Source: Notospermus geniculatus (taxonomy: Eukaryota > Nemertea > Pilidiophora > Heteronemertea > Lineidae). From it: DNA of 64,000 bases. Under the pieces are notes generated by a model, which did not search any database, was not told the origin of the DNA, and was given only the letters and a program-made list of their open reading frames with translations. The stretch is from contig NMRB01001845.1 in assembly GCA_002633025.1 (NCBI GenBank), forward strand, positions 6,748-70,747, in the 5' to 3' direction. Every line of letters starts with the position of its first letter. The stretch's first letter is position 1. Made by a program: the position numbers and the translations under genes. Shown here piece after piece: positions 9,680 to 19,800 of the stretch.

Positions 9680-10290
9680 TTATCGAGAACACTATGAACT
9701 CCAGGTATCGTTAAAGGAGTTCACAAGAAAGCGTCGTCAGCCCAAATTTTCCGATAATTTATCAAGAGCGCTATGAACTTCAGTTATTTTGAAAGGTCGT
9801 TCACGTGAAAGAGTCGTCAGCCCACGTTTTACCTTTTTCAATCATTATCAAGAGCACTATTGAACTCCAGGTATTTTGAAAGGTAGTTCACATGAAAGAG
9901 TCGTCAGCCCACGTTTTACCTTTTTCAGTCATTATCAAATTTTTATCTTTTCCAAATTTTACAAAGAGCACTATGAACTCCAGGTATCGTAAAAAGAGTT
10001 CACATGATAGAGCGTCGACAGCCAAAATGAACACTATGAACTTCGCATTTTGTTAAAGAGTTCACATAAAATTTAAAGGAGTTCACATAAAATTTAAAGG
10101 AGTTGACATAAAATTTAAGGAGTTCACACAAAATGCGAACACTGCCTTTTACCATTGGTAACAGATTAGAAGTTTGGCAGATTAGAAGGTTTGGCATCGT
10201 CAGCCAAAATGAGCACTAGAACTTCGAATTTTGTTCAAGGACTTCACATAAAATTTAAAGGAGTTCACATAAAATGTGAACACTGCCTTT
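9680..10290 (+). repeat. Minisatellite of about 60-bp units, block 2
   Basis: Units of the same family as 7733-8615 (GAACACTATGAACTCCAGGT, AAAGGAGTTCACA, GTCGTCAGCC). Near 10060-10130 and 10245-10280 short ATAAAATTTAAAGGAGTTCAC units are expanded. Confidence 0.8.
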
Positions 10291-10690
10291 TACCATTGGA
10301 AGGTAACAGATTCACCAACAAACGACATTCAGTACATACATTTGAAGTAATTTACAACTCGATATAAACTTTAACAGTAAAAATTGTAATATGATTTCAT
10401 GATGTAAATGTTATCATGACGTCTGGGTAAAACGTCAGCAAATGATGCGTACACATCAGCGGAATTTGTGCACATCGTCATCACACATCGTGTGTCGGCC
10501 ATTTCTTCTGTTTGTACACTTTCACGTTGGTTGAGGTAATGCTTCATATGTACAGACATTCACATACTAGGCAGCCTATGCTTCTTGCTCTGAGAGTCAG
10601 TTAGTTTTAGGCAACGAATATAACGTCATCTCTTGTTACTCAAAGTTCGTAACTGTAGATTTAATGACGAACAGCATTTTCATCTGATAC
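10291..10690. other. No gene seen
   Basis: AT-rich intergenic sequence without a supported exon, RNA gene or clear repeat. Confidence 0.5.
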
Positions 10691-10693
10691 GAA

Positions 10694-10925
10694 ATTATGT
10701 CACGTGATGTCTTCACGAGATCTCGCGCTGGTCTGATTTCTGACGTAATCCAGTGCCGCCATTTTAAGTCTATTCGTCGAGATCTCGCGAATCTTCTTGG
10801 CAGTTGGATTATTCATAAAAGATATTTACATACAGATGTGATAACAAACTGATCACGTGATGTCTACACGAGATCTCGCGTTACTTTGAATCCTGACGTA
10901 GCATGAGCCTCGATCTCGCTTATCT
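10694..10925. promoter_or_regulatory. Duplicated CACGTG / TCTCGCG / TGACGTA motif cluster
   Basis: Two diverged copies (about 10696-10755 and 10853-10905) share TCACGTGATGTCT-CACGAGATCTCGCG followed by TGACGTA. Between them is a YY1-like GCCGCCATTTTAAG. TCTCGCGA, E-box and CRE half-sites are common in CpG-type animal promoters, but no dependent transcript could be identified, and a decayed repeat is equally possible. Confidence 0.35.
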
Positions 10926-10929
10926 CCAT

Positions 10930-11565
10930 GGCAACGCCAGTAAAGAAAACGAGGGGTCGCCCGACGAAGGCCCTTTGACCATCATTCTGAAAAACGTCTG
11001 CTTCTGAAAAGTCGTAGGTCTGCTTCTGGGCCTTTGATCCAGATGTCGTTTTGGAGATTTTGCGCCTCCTGCTCAGCTTGCAGCCTCCTTCACGTTTTCC
11101 TTCAACCAGTTTGCTATCGTGTCGTAATTATTTTTCATCCATTTTATATTGGCCCTGAAGAAGTAAAATCATTTCTTTCATTAGCACAACCACAGACCCC
11201 GGACTGAAAAGAAAAAAAAACTAGACCTACCCTTCCTCCTTGTAATCCATTTTATGTTGTAGGTGATTTCACCTACCGCAGCAACCACTCGAACTTGAAC
11301 CAGTCTCAAGCATGTTTGTTACAAGCAAATATTCTTTGTTGGTAGTCAACTTTGTTTTCTACTTACTTTAAAAGAGCAATAGCATTGTCAGCCTCGTTTT
11401 GAGCCTTGCCGTCAGGGGGCGTCTCTTTGAAAAGGTTATGAACCTGCAAGGAGACTTGATTTGACTAAATCTGCAACCGCGTCACAAAAGCATTCTTTGG
11501 AAAGCACTCGCTCCAAACTTTCCAAGGAATACTATGTGATAGGATTCAAACTGTGGTTTTCAAGG
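10930..11565. other. No gene seen
   Basis: Contains no exon or RNA gene I can support. Short reading frames only. Confidence 0.5.
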
Positions 11566-11666
11566 TGGACTAGTTCCCGTTTTTGCCACGACACTCCCGC
11601 GGCGCTCACTCCACAATGGACAGTGGCGCCGCGGGAGTGGAGCGGCAAATACGGGAACCCAGTATA
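11566..11666. mobile_element. Mutator-like hairpin MITE, copy B
   Basis: Begins TGGACTAGTTCCCGTTTTTG and ends CAAATACGGGAACCCAGTAT; the internal GCGCCGCGGGAGTGGAGCGG is family-typical. Flanks TTTTCAAGG and GTTACAAGC share six of nine bases, an eroded target duplication. Confidence 0.75.
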
Positions 11667-12123
11667 GTTACAAGCTTCCGTACGATATCTTCACTTTTGA
11701 GTCTTTTCTGGAGTCTTTTAAAGTCTGGCAACACCTATCTTCGACCTAATGCAATACGGAAGTCATGTAATGTGGCAGAGCTTTGCGGTTTATAATCATG
11801 CCTGTCGATAACTTGTGGTCGTTCCCTGATTGTTCGCGTTGTCCACCGGTCATTCAATAGCCGCGTGTGATTAAAGGTCTGTGGAAAATCCAACGATCAA
11901 TTTCCTAACTTCCGCATTCCATTAGGTCAAAGATAGATGTTGCCAGACTTTACTAGAAAGTGCCTGAGGAACACCCCGGTTGGGGTCGAAAATTTGTAAG
12001 ATTTTGGAAGTTGACTTCTTATATATTATCATTTTGTGTGATTTGTGTCAATTTTTGTGCTTTCTCTTTCTTTGGATATCTTTCACTTATAACAAAATTG
12101 GCATTGGCAGGAATTAGGTTTTA

Positions 12124-12166
12124 AAGGAGGGAAATTTTTGAGTAATACTCAAAAATTTCCCTCCTT
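12124..12166. repeat. Perfect 21-bp-arm hairpin
   Basis: AAGGAGGGAAATTTTTGAGT is followed, after a 1-nt loop, by its full reverse complement (arms 12124-12144 and 12146-12166). It is not followed by a T run and not next to a gene. Probably a tiny foldback insertion. Confidence 0.8.
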
Positions 12167-12423
12167 ACGACAGTTTGTCGTCTTACCTGTTGTAGCTCGT
12201 ACTCTGTGTTCAACTTCGAGGTACTGAAACCGATGACGCTTCTTAATACGAAGTTATCGTTGCTAAACCTGAAATAGGCATCAGTAGTTTTGGTGGTCAA
12301 GATAATGGCCCAAAATGGGAGTGGTCGAAAAAACTAGCCCCTTAAAGGCCTTCACATATCCGTGTGTTTCACGCTGCGTTCTGTAGATTTCATAAAAACA
12401 AGGGTAAAATGATTAAAACCACC

Positions 12424-12555
12424 GTCAGGTTTAGAAATCAAACGACAAACGTAAACGTTAACGACAACGTTATCTCCTGAAATACATTACGTCATGGAAA
12501 TGAAGTCCAATTTCGTATTTCTTACTTCATGTTTCGTCATATTTGCGCAACCTCA
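12424..12555. repeat. Dispersed repeat shared with 38711-38820 and 59103-59160
   Basis: The left half (GGTTTAGAAATCAAACGAC, GTAAACGTTAACGACAACG) matches one arm of the MITE at 59103-59255. The right half (CTCCTGAAATACATTAC, CATGGAAATGA, ACTTCATGTTTCGTCA) matches 38711-38820. Confidence 0.7.
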
Positions 12556-13157
12556 CTATTGTGTAAAAATTGCATTCGATTTGAAGAAAAAAACAAGGAC
12601 CATGCTCATGCTTGTATTTGCTGTACAGGTCAAAACGTAACATTTCGAAGCGAATGATCGTCAGACGACGTGAACAACTCGTTTTGTTGAATGATGTTCC
12701 TACAGAGTCTACTTGACATGCAAATAGAATATTTCCTAGTACATGTGTAATCCACGGGCAGTCCCAAACGTCGTAGACATTTTTGACAGGCAGATTGGCA
12801 CGTAAGTGGGTGTGTCGAGCATGCAGAATTGGAAGAAAACTATTTGGTTGTGGAAGTACATGTACATGTACATGTGTATTTGGAAGATCAGCTGATTCTT
12901 TGTACTAAAAGAAGTGTCCAGCCTTGGGGTCGAAAATCCGCTTAAACCTCTGGAAAACGACTTCTTGTATTATATCAGTGTGGGCCGACGTTAGTGTGGT
13001 GTAAAATGTACTATGCTCTATCTGATTACATTAGAGCTCTGCCTGCAATTTTTTTTCAGTGTCGAGTGTGCTGAAAACCAGGTCTTGATTCTCCGAAGTA
13101 CGTATCAGGCATGCATTTTTTTGGGGACCATTCACGAGGCTATGAGACGTCTACTTG

Positions 13158-13414
13158 CACTGAAAAAAAATCCGGCTCGTGTTGAGTACTTTGGACTACT
13201 CATCAGTCATTTTGTCCGTGAGATGAGTAGAAAGGTACTAAACGGGTACTCAGCGGGCCAAGGAGCTGCATTTGGAGTTCCTTACTACTCGCTATGAGTA
13301 TCTTTCTACTGGCTATGAGTATCTTTCTACTCAATATGAGTACCTTTCTACTCATCTCACGGACAAAACGAGTACCCCGAAGGTACTCAACATGATTACG
13401 ATTTTTTTTCAGTG
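13158..13414. mobile_element. MITE with CACTGAAAAAAAATC termini
   Basis: CACTGAAAAAAAATC (13158) and GATTTTTTTTCAGTG (to 13414) are inverted; a second inner inverted pair is TTTGTCCGTGAGATGAGTAG and CTACTCATCTCACGGACAAA. The right half has three 21-bp tandem units of the type CTATGAGTATCTTTCTACTG. Confidence 0.85.
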
Positions 13415-13660
13415 TGCATCCTCTCACACTTTTAAAAAATACCGTAAAATCCAACACAGGGGGGCTTTAATTGAAAAGCCAGCGTGTCTTTGTTGTGCAT
13501 TACTTTCCCTGCCATCCCTTGTCCAGCTACTCTGGGATTGGGCTCCCGCAGTTTTATCGTAAAGTAGCAACTTCACCCACGGTATATCTTCCGTTTTGCA
13601 AAAGATTCAGTGTCTTGTAGTAAACCATGCATTCATAAAAAGTGTAGTCCATGCTAGTGA

Positions 13661-13700
13661 GTGGACTGGTTCCCTGACGTACCGGAAGGGGAACCAGTCG
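13661..13700. mobile_element. Mutator-like MITE, deleted copy
   Basis: Only the two tips remain: TGGACTGGTTCCC and GGGGAACCAGTC, separated by 14 bp. Confidence 0.6.
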
Positions 13701-13801
13701 CTAGAAGGAATTGGTGATAACATGCAGGACTATTCAGTGGTTCGTGATCATTGGTAGAATGTAGGAAGAGACCGGTCCGTCCGTCATTCCTGCAACGCCA
13801 C

Positions 13802-13903
13802 TGGACTGGTTCCCTACACTGCCGCTCTACTCCCGCGGGGCTACTGTCCATTCCACTAAAGTAGCACCAGGGGATTTGAACGGCAAAGACGGGAAGCAGT
13901 CTA
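13802..13903. mobile_element. Mutator-like hairpin MITE, copy C, with exact 9-bp target duplication
   Basis: Termini TGGACTGGTTCCC and GGGAAGCAGTCTA; flanked by CAACGCCAC at 13793-13801 and again at 13904-13912. The exact 9-bp duplication fits Mutator-type elements. Confidence 0.85.
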
Positions 13904-13961
13904 CAACGCCACAGGACGCCAGCAGATTGCAACTACTGTCCTTATACCTTGGTTTCTGCAG

Positions 13962-14242
13962 GGCCGGATCCGAGGAAGGGGCGTGGGGACGTGCGCGACT
14001 GCGCCCCCTCCTCATAATTTTGGCAGACCAAAGATTTTTCGTTCGTAGATGCCAGGAAAATGCATCTGACGCACTGAAAGTTGCAAATTTTCCTAAGGGT
14101 CGGCCCCAGAACCCCCTTTTCGCCTTCATTCTCGCGCCTCCGGTGCTGGGGTACTGGCTCCGGCGCTCGAGTACTGGCTGCAGCACTCGGACACTGCCTG
14201 TCTTGAGCTACGCCCCCTTTTGGGCAATCCTGGATTCGGCCG
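13962..14242. mobile_element. MITE with GGCCGGATCC-type termini
   Basis: Starts GGCCGGATCCGAGGA and ends TCCTGGATTCGGCCGTG, which are inverted. The interior (GATGCCAGGAAAATGCATCTGA) is shared with the element at 4378-4681. Related G/C-run elements occur near 24440, 49100 and 51390. Confidence 0.7.
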
Positions 14243-14860
14243 TGCTCTGTGACGTCATAATGAAAAGCGACACCGGTCTGATCATCATTCTACTGCAAAG
14301 ATCGTGAACCAATACAAATGCAGGACAAAGATATGGCATCGGCAAAAATCTAAGGTAAACACAACACAGCGTGCAGTGTTAATACCTCTCGTTCAACGCC
14401 TTCCACTATTCATTAACATAAAGCTGAAACTAATACTTTGGCCGAGAGGGGTCGCTGCCAGATATGTAAATACCAATCTGATGTCCTGCTGACGGATCCT
14501 AGTAGGGTCAAAACACCATTCGGCGTATCTGAAATTGCGAAGGTCAAGGTTATTGCTTGTTGTTATTGTGGTGGGCGACCTCGCGTCATGGACCAATCAG
14601 AACAAAGGAAAGGTCTATTTTTAGCTTTTCATGTCCATGTAGTTGTTGACGTAAACGTTCTCCTCGCCTGACTTGTTCCCCATATAAAACTCTGTGACAT
14701 TGAAAGCACACCAAAACGCTCCCCTCAAGTTGTAAAAGGCAGTACCTCTAAGATCAGTAGGAGTATCTTCAAATGAAGGAACAGCCGTACTCGCCACGAG
14801 AGCGTACCTATTAGTACAAGGAAGAGCTGTTCCTTCAACTACATCTTCCCACTGGACACA

Positions 14861-15247
14861 ATAAACTCCCTACGCAGTTGCGTACCGCACCCCCTTCGGT
14901 TTACCCGCTCTCCACAACTGCTTAACTTCGTAAAATTTGCCGCGTTTGGTCAACAGATGGCGCTGAGCGAGTCGACCAATGAGAGCACCGAGCAACCGGT
15001 AACCAAGCTGGCCTGAGACACCTTTTTATTGGCCGAGCGGTTCGTAGCCATGGTAGCACAAGAACATCCATTGCCAACGGGCCAAAGAGTTCTGAAAGCA
15101 GCGTGCTGATAGGCTGTAAAACTCGCGCCAGGCCCTGACGCCGCCTGTTGACCAAACGCGGCGACTTCCACGAAGTAAAGCTTTAAGCAGTTGTGGAGAG
15201 CGAGTAAACCGAAGGGAGCCCGACTCACAAATGCGTAGGGAGTTTAT
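14861..15247. mobile_element. Inverted-repeat element, arms of about 105 bp
   Basis: Left arm 14861-14962 and right arm 15139-15247 are inverted copies (for example CTCCACAACTGCTTAA against TTAAGCAGTTGTGGAG, and CGCGTTTGGTCAACAG against TGTTGACCAAACGCG). The 176-bp centre has CCAAT-type boxes but no reading frame of interest. Confidence 0.8.
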
Positions 15248-15312
15248 GGACACAAGTGAAGATACCACCTTTTACCATCGAAGAGCAGAACGTCTCCATG
15301 CTGCAACTTCTA

Positions 15313-15414
15313 TAGACTGGTTACTGTCTTTGCCGTTCCACTCCCGTGGCGCTTGTTCCACAACAACGACAGTAGCGCCGCGGGAGTGGGGCGGCAAAGA
15401 CTGGAACCAGTCAA
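15313..15414. mobile_element. Mutator-like hairpin MITE, copy D
   Basis: TAGACTGGTTACTGTCTTTG and CAAAGACTGGAACCAGTC termini; flanks CAACTTCTA (15304-15312) and CAACCTCTA (15415-15423) differ at one base, an almost intact 9-bp target duplication. Confidence 0.85.
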
Positions 15415-15848
15415 CAACCTCTAAAATTTTCACCACGAGAGGGTACTGACATGCAAGTGTTAGAGAACGTGGGGGTAGATCTACATGCTTAAGGAACAGG
15501 GTCACAAACACTAACACTTAAAAATGTCTTCCAAAAGAAAGATTCCCTAAATTCCTTATCGACGATTGGTCCAATCAGCGAGGCCGCCACATTGCCAAGC
15601 ATACTCACATTTCGTTAAGAATTGTCCATTTTGTCAACATAAAGTTATAGAGGACCATTCGGCCGATAGCAGTCCGGCCCAAAACAGCTGTTATGAGTCG
15701 GACATCCTGTAATCGTGTCTTCTTTCGGTCCATGATCCAACCCGCTAACCTGGTAATGTAAGCTTAGAAGATAAAAACTATCAGATACTGTACTTTGTTG
15801 AATTTCTCCTAAAGGGCCGAAGCCAAAGCATTATTGGCCATGGCCAAT

Positions 15849-16195
15849 GTGGTGATCCACTGACTTTACGACGAGTTTACGATCAGTTTGCGACTAGTTC
15901 ACGACGGCAGTCGTCAACGATTCGCAAACTCGTCGTAAATTAGTGGCAAACTGATCGTAAAGAAATGACGTGACGTTGAAGCTGATCGACCGAACCAAAT
16001 CAAACATGTTTGATCTCGTCGTAAACTCGTCGCAAACTAGTCGTCAACAGAATTCAGTCGTGAACGAGTCACAAACTCGTCGTGAACGCTGATCCACCGG
16101 CTATGATTTTTCGTCATAAACTAGTCGCAAACTCGTCGTGAACAAATCGCAAACTGATCGTAAACTCGTCGTAAAGTCGGTGGATCACCCGCATA
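15849..16195. mobile_element. Foldback element of 11-bp units, copy 2
   Basis: Left units TTTACGACGAG, TTTACGATCAG, TTTGCGACTAG and TTCACGACGGC; right half with the reverse units, ending GTGGATCACCCGCAT. It sits beside a fragment of the SINE-like repeat (15817-15845). Confidence 0.8.
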
Positions 16196-16259
16196 ACAGG
16201 GTCACTGCGTGATCCTCGGCCAGGCCATGTACAAGAAAAGCTGTGAGACAATTAGGAGA

Positions 16260-16360
16260 GTCTCTTGGATAGGACAGAAAGCCGTGTGGTCCCTTGTACT
16301 TGAGTGTCTATGCCAGGGCAAGTAAAGGACCCCACACAGATGGAGAGTAGCCTGTCGTGG
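16260..16360 (+). mobile_element. Diverged SINE-like fragment
   Basis: AGCCGTGTGGTCCCTTGTAC and CAGGGCAAGTAAAGGACC resemble the repeat at 3085-3270, but with many changes. Nothing else is recognised between 16196 and 16601, where the last aminopeptidase exon(s) would be expected. Confidence 0.45.
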
Positions 16361-16601
16361 GTCCACATCCCCTACCTACGTGTTAGCTTAAGATCTCTTT
16401 AGTCGTCTCGAAGATTGGTTGATTTTGGTGGAGATCCTGGATTCTAAACCAGGTTGGGACCTTCCATCCTGAAGAAATCATGCCCTCTTAGCATTGCTCC
16501 TTAGCTACGTGCAAGATAGGGAGCTAAGGAATTATTCGTAGTCTCTTTCTCCGAGACGAGGTTCTGAGAGGGCCTGACTCCTTTTCTCCGTCAACTTCTA
16601 C

Positions 16602-16885
16602 CTGATACAAACCTCCACAAAAGCCAAGGTTCCCTCGTATAACTCAATGCATTCATCATGGTCTCCTTCTCGGAGACGACTTTGGTATTCTGGGCCTTGT
16701 TCCAGAGGAAATCCCACTCTTTCTGTCCGCCGTACTTGACTCCGGTTGAGTAGACAATGAAGGCGTAGTCTGGTATGATGTAAGTTCCGTTCTTCATCCA
16801 AGCGTTAAAGGCATCTTGGGAGAATTTGATGGCTTCTGGTACCCCGACGCGGCAGGCGGCGTCCAGCATTAAGCTTCGCAGTTTC
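16602..16885 (-). CDS. Aminopeptidase exon, late C-terminal domain
   Basis: 284 bp encoding [20 protein letters not shown] to WLLWRFVS, after acceptor TTATTCGTAG and before a possible donor GTAGAA. The acceptor has a weak pyrimidine tract. [19 protein letters not shown] matches the family's W-D-F-x-W helix region. About 60-80 further residues would be expected. Confidence 0.75.
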
Positions 16886-19800
16886 CTACGAATAAGGAGA
16901 GGACTTGTTCTCGGTTTGAACAAAATTGGGAACAAGGGGAAGGGACACAGCAGCGAGTGGAAGGGAGACCTTAAACTGGATTCCCTACACCTACAGTACC
17001 TCCTTATGAATGTAACCCCGACAATAAACATTCGAGGACTGGTCTAATCCTAAACCTAAACCCCACCAAACCGTCCTCGCAGTCCTTTCGGCCAATGCCC
17101 CCCCCCCCTAAAAATGCTTTAAACCACTAGGCCTAGGCCAGAAGTCGTAATGTAGGGATCCAATTTATAAGGTTTCCCGAGTGGAACCGTGGGAATCATC
17201 CTGAGAATCTCAGGTCATTTACGGCAGTCGCACCCCTCCTTCAACCAAACCCTCACAACCAAGCACGACAAGGGGAGCGGTTGTGAAGGCTCCAGGCCTC
17301 AACTTAAGGACTGAAAGGGGCAAGGCAAAATCGGCAATCAGGCAGGGCACATTGCCTTCACAGGTCTCCAAAATATTAGGGCAAATTTATCAGTCACACA
17401 AGTCAAAGTTGCATTTTCCAAAATGGCTGCCTGGCAGCGGTCTGTGAAGTCCGATCACACTGAAATTTGCTGTACACGTGAAGGCTACAAAGATACATAC
17501 TTGTTCAAGTTTAGAACATTCTAGCCCCAATAGTTATTGAGCTATGGTCCAATGCTCAATTTCCAAGATAGCCACCTGGTGGCCGTACTTGAAGTCCGAT
17601 CGGACCGAAATCCGCCACAGACATACAGGGTACCTAGATCAGGCCTCAACTTAAGGACTGAAAGGGGCAAGGCAACATCGGCAATCAGGCAGGGCACATT
17701 GCCTTCACAGGTCTCCAAAATATTAGGGCAAAAAGGCAATTTTGCTTCATCACTTTTCATGATAAATTTGCATAAAAAAGGGCCCGAATTACTGTGCAGG
17801 TTAAAAATTTCTGAGGCGCTAAAAAGTTTTAATTTATTATTAGGCCCTACTGATTGGGCTGGAGGCACCATTTTCATTATCATTGATTAGAATGAGAAGA
17901 CCTTGAAAAAATATTCTTATTGTACACCAACTCCAGAACCAACTGTAAAGTGAAGTTCAAGAAAAATCAAAGATTATAAAGAAATGGGCATTCCCATTTC
18001 AACAGTGTGGATTCAACTTCATGCTATTAAAAAACATCCCATATTCAACCAGAAGTATCTATAGTTAGGCCTTGTTTTACTGAAGTAAATCCAAAGTTGA
18101 TGAAATAAATAACTGGCAAATCCTTCAAACCAACTGTGATGTTTACAACCATCAGCTGATTGATATTTTGATCATGTGACCATCCACAGCCGTTCTGGGG
18201 GAGATATCATTGTTCAATGAAAAATCACTGTTAATCAAAAGGGTATGTGGTTGCTTTCGCAAAAAATCCACCCAGTCGTACATGCTTTGATGCTAACCTT
18301 TCAAGAGATTTCTGTAATTCCTCATGTTTTTATTTCTTAGTGGGCATTATACGACAAATCCTCAGTTTCACCAACAAATTCAATAGGAACATAATGATAC
18401 GGTCCCCATCAAGGCGGCCATTAAGCTCCGGTCAAAATACTCAAAACTCAAATCACCAATGGATTAATGTCATAATATTCAGAATAGACTTTGGATAATT
18501 ACACAAAGGACAACAAGGGACTCATTTTTACTACACACTAAAAACTAATTCTCCAATGGAACTGTTTGTTCAGCAATTCCCGCAGCATTGTGCAGCATGG
18601 TCAGCGGCGTGGAGAAATCATCTGTGCGTATAGGCCCAACACAATACATTGGAGTATGTCGCGTGTGTGCATGCCATGCGGGTCGGCGCTTGAGTCTGAT
18701 CAGCTGATTAACGTGATTTGAGGAGTTGGGTAATTAGCGGGATTAGGATTAGGGCAGTTTGTGGGATTTGTTTGCCTTTTGAGAAGGAGATTATACCAGG
18801 GCACCTCGGCAATTGAATGGGGCAGGCAGGCTACTACTGCCGTATCAACAAGTCTGCTTTTAGAGGGCACAAAGGCAAATCAGTGAGGCATCGACGGCAT
18901 TGCCGTCGTTGCCGTCGCTTAAGTTGAGGCCTGGTTTTTGATGAGGCTTAACATGTTTCATCAACAGAGTAGTTATTGAAAAATTGATAATTTTGACTGG
19001 GTGACACATTGGGTGCCCTATTTATGAATGGGGCAGGCAGGCTACTACTGCCGTATCAACAAGTCTGTTTTTAGAGGGCACAAAGGCAAATCAGTGAGGC
19101 ATCGACGGCATTGCCGCCGTTGCCGTCGCTTAAGTTGAGGCCTGAGGCTCTGGGTGCGTGGATGCGTGGGAGTGGACATTTGTGTTCGTTTTATGGGGAT
19201 ACGTAAAATAATATTGAACTGTCACACGTGGCTGTTATGGCGTGGAGATCTTGACAGCAACATAAACGCCAAACAGGATGGTCGATGGCAACTTTCGGCC
19301 GATTGGCGATCATGGGCTGGACCATCGAAGCGACAAGAACACCAGCTACAATGGCCAGGCCTGTGACCAAGGCCAACTTTCGACCGACTGGCTGCCGTGG
19401 CTTGGACGATTGATCAGTAAAGCCAGCAGCACACTAGGCGTAATCACAGGCGATGTTCGTCGTGTTCAGATAGCGGCGCAACCATTTAGATGACTGCGTG
19501 GTCGCAAGGTTTTGCGGAGTACGGCTACGGCTAAGATTGCCCAGCCATACAAGTCTGTGTGCACATTACTTATGCTGTAGGCCACCATACCTTTGTGGTA
19601 GAGAATCCGGCATCGGCCCAGACACGCCCAAACGTAGGAAGATAGGCGTCACCAAGTTCCTAATGTAGGTCTGCAGCAGTCCGTAGACCTCGCTCCTCGA
19701 TAACATCGACTCGATCCAATTTAATGAACTTATGGCTGTCTTCCAAGGGACGAAGTCTTCTTCGTTGGCGAGGTAGAAGGTGACGTTAAGGGCAACTGCG

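Noticed and set aside
7733-10290. CRISPR-like array
   Set aside because: Eukaryotic context, degenerate units, no constant repeat with variable spacers and no cas genes.
14585-14710. CCAAT box (14591) and ATATAAAA (about 14683) as a promoter
   Set aside because: No downstream coding exon or RNA gene could be tied to it, and the motifs are common in AT-rich DNA.
19191-19376. Minus-strand segment with a strong hydrophobic helix ([17 protein letters not shown]), possible first exon of a second aminopeptidase
   Set aside because: No ATG or convincing acceptor precedes it, it overlaps an internal direct repeat, and flanking aminopeptidase exons splice past it in phase.
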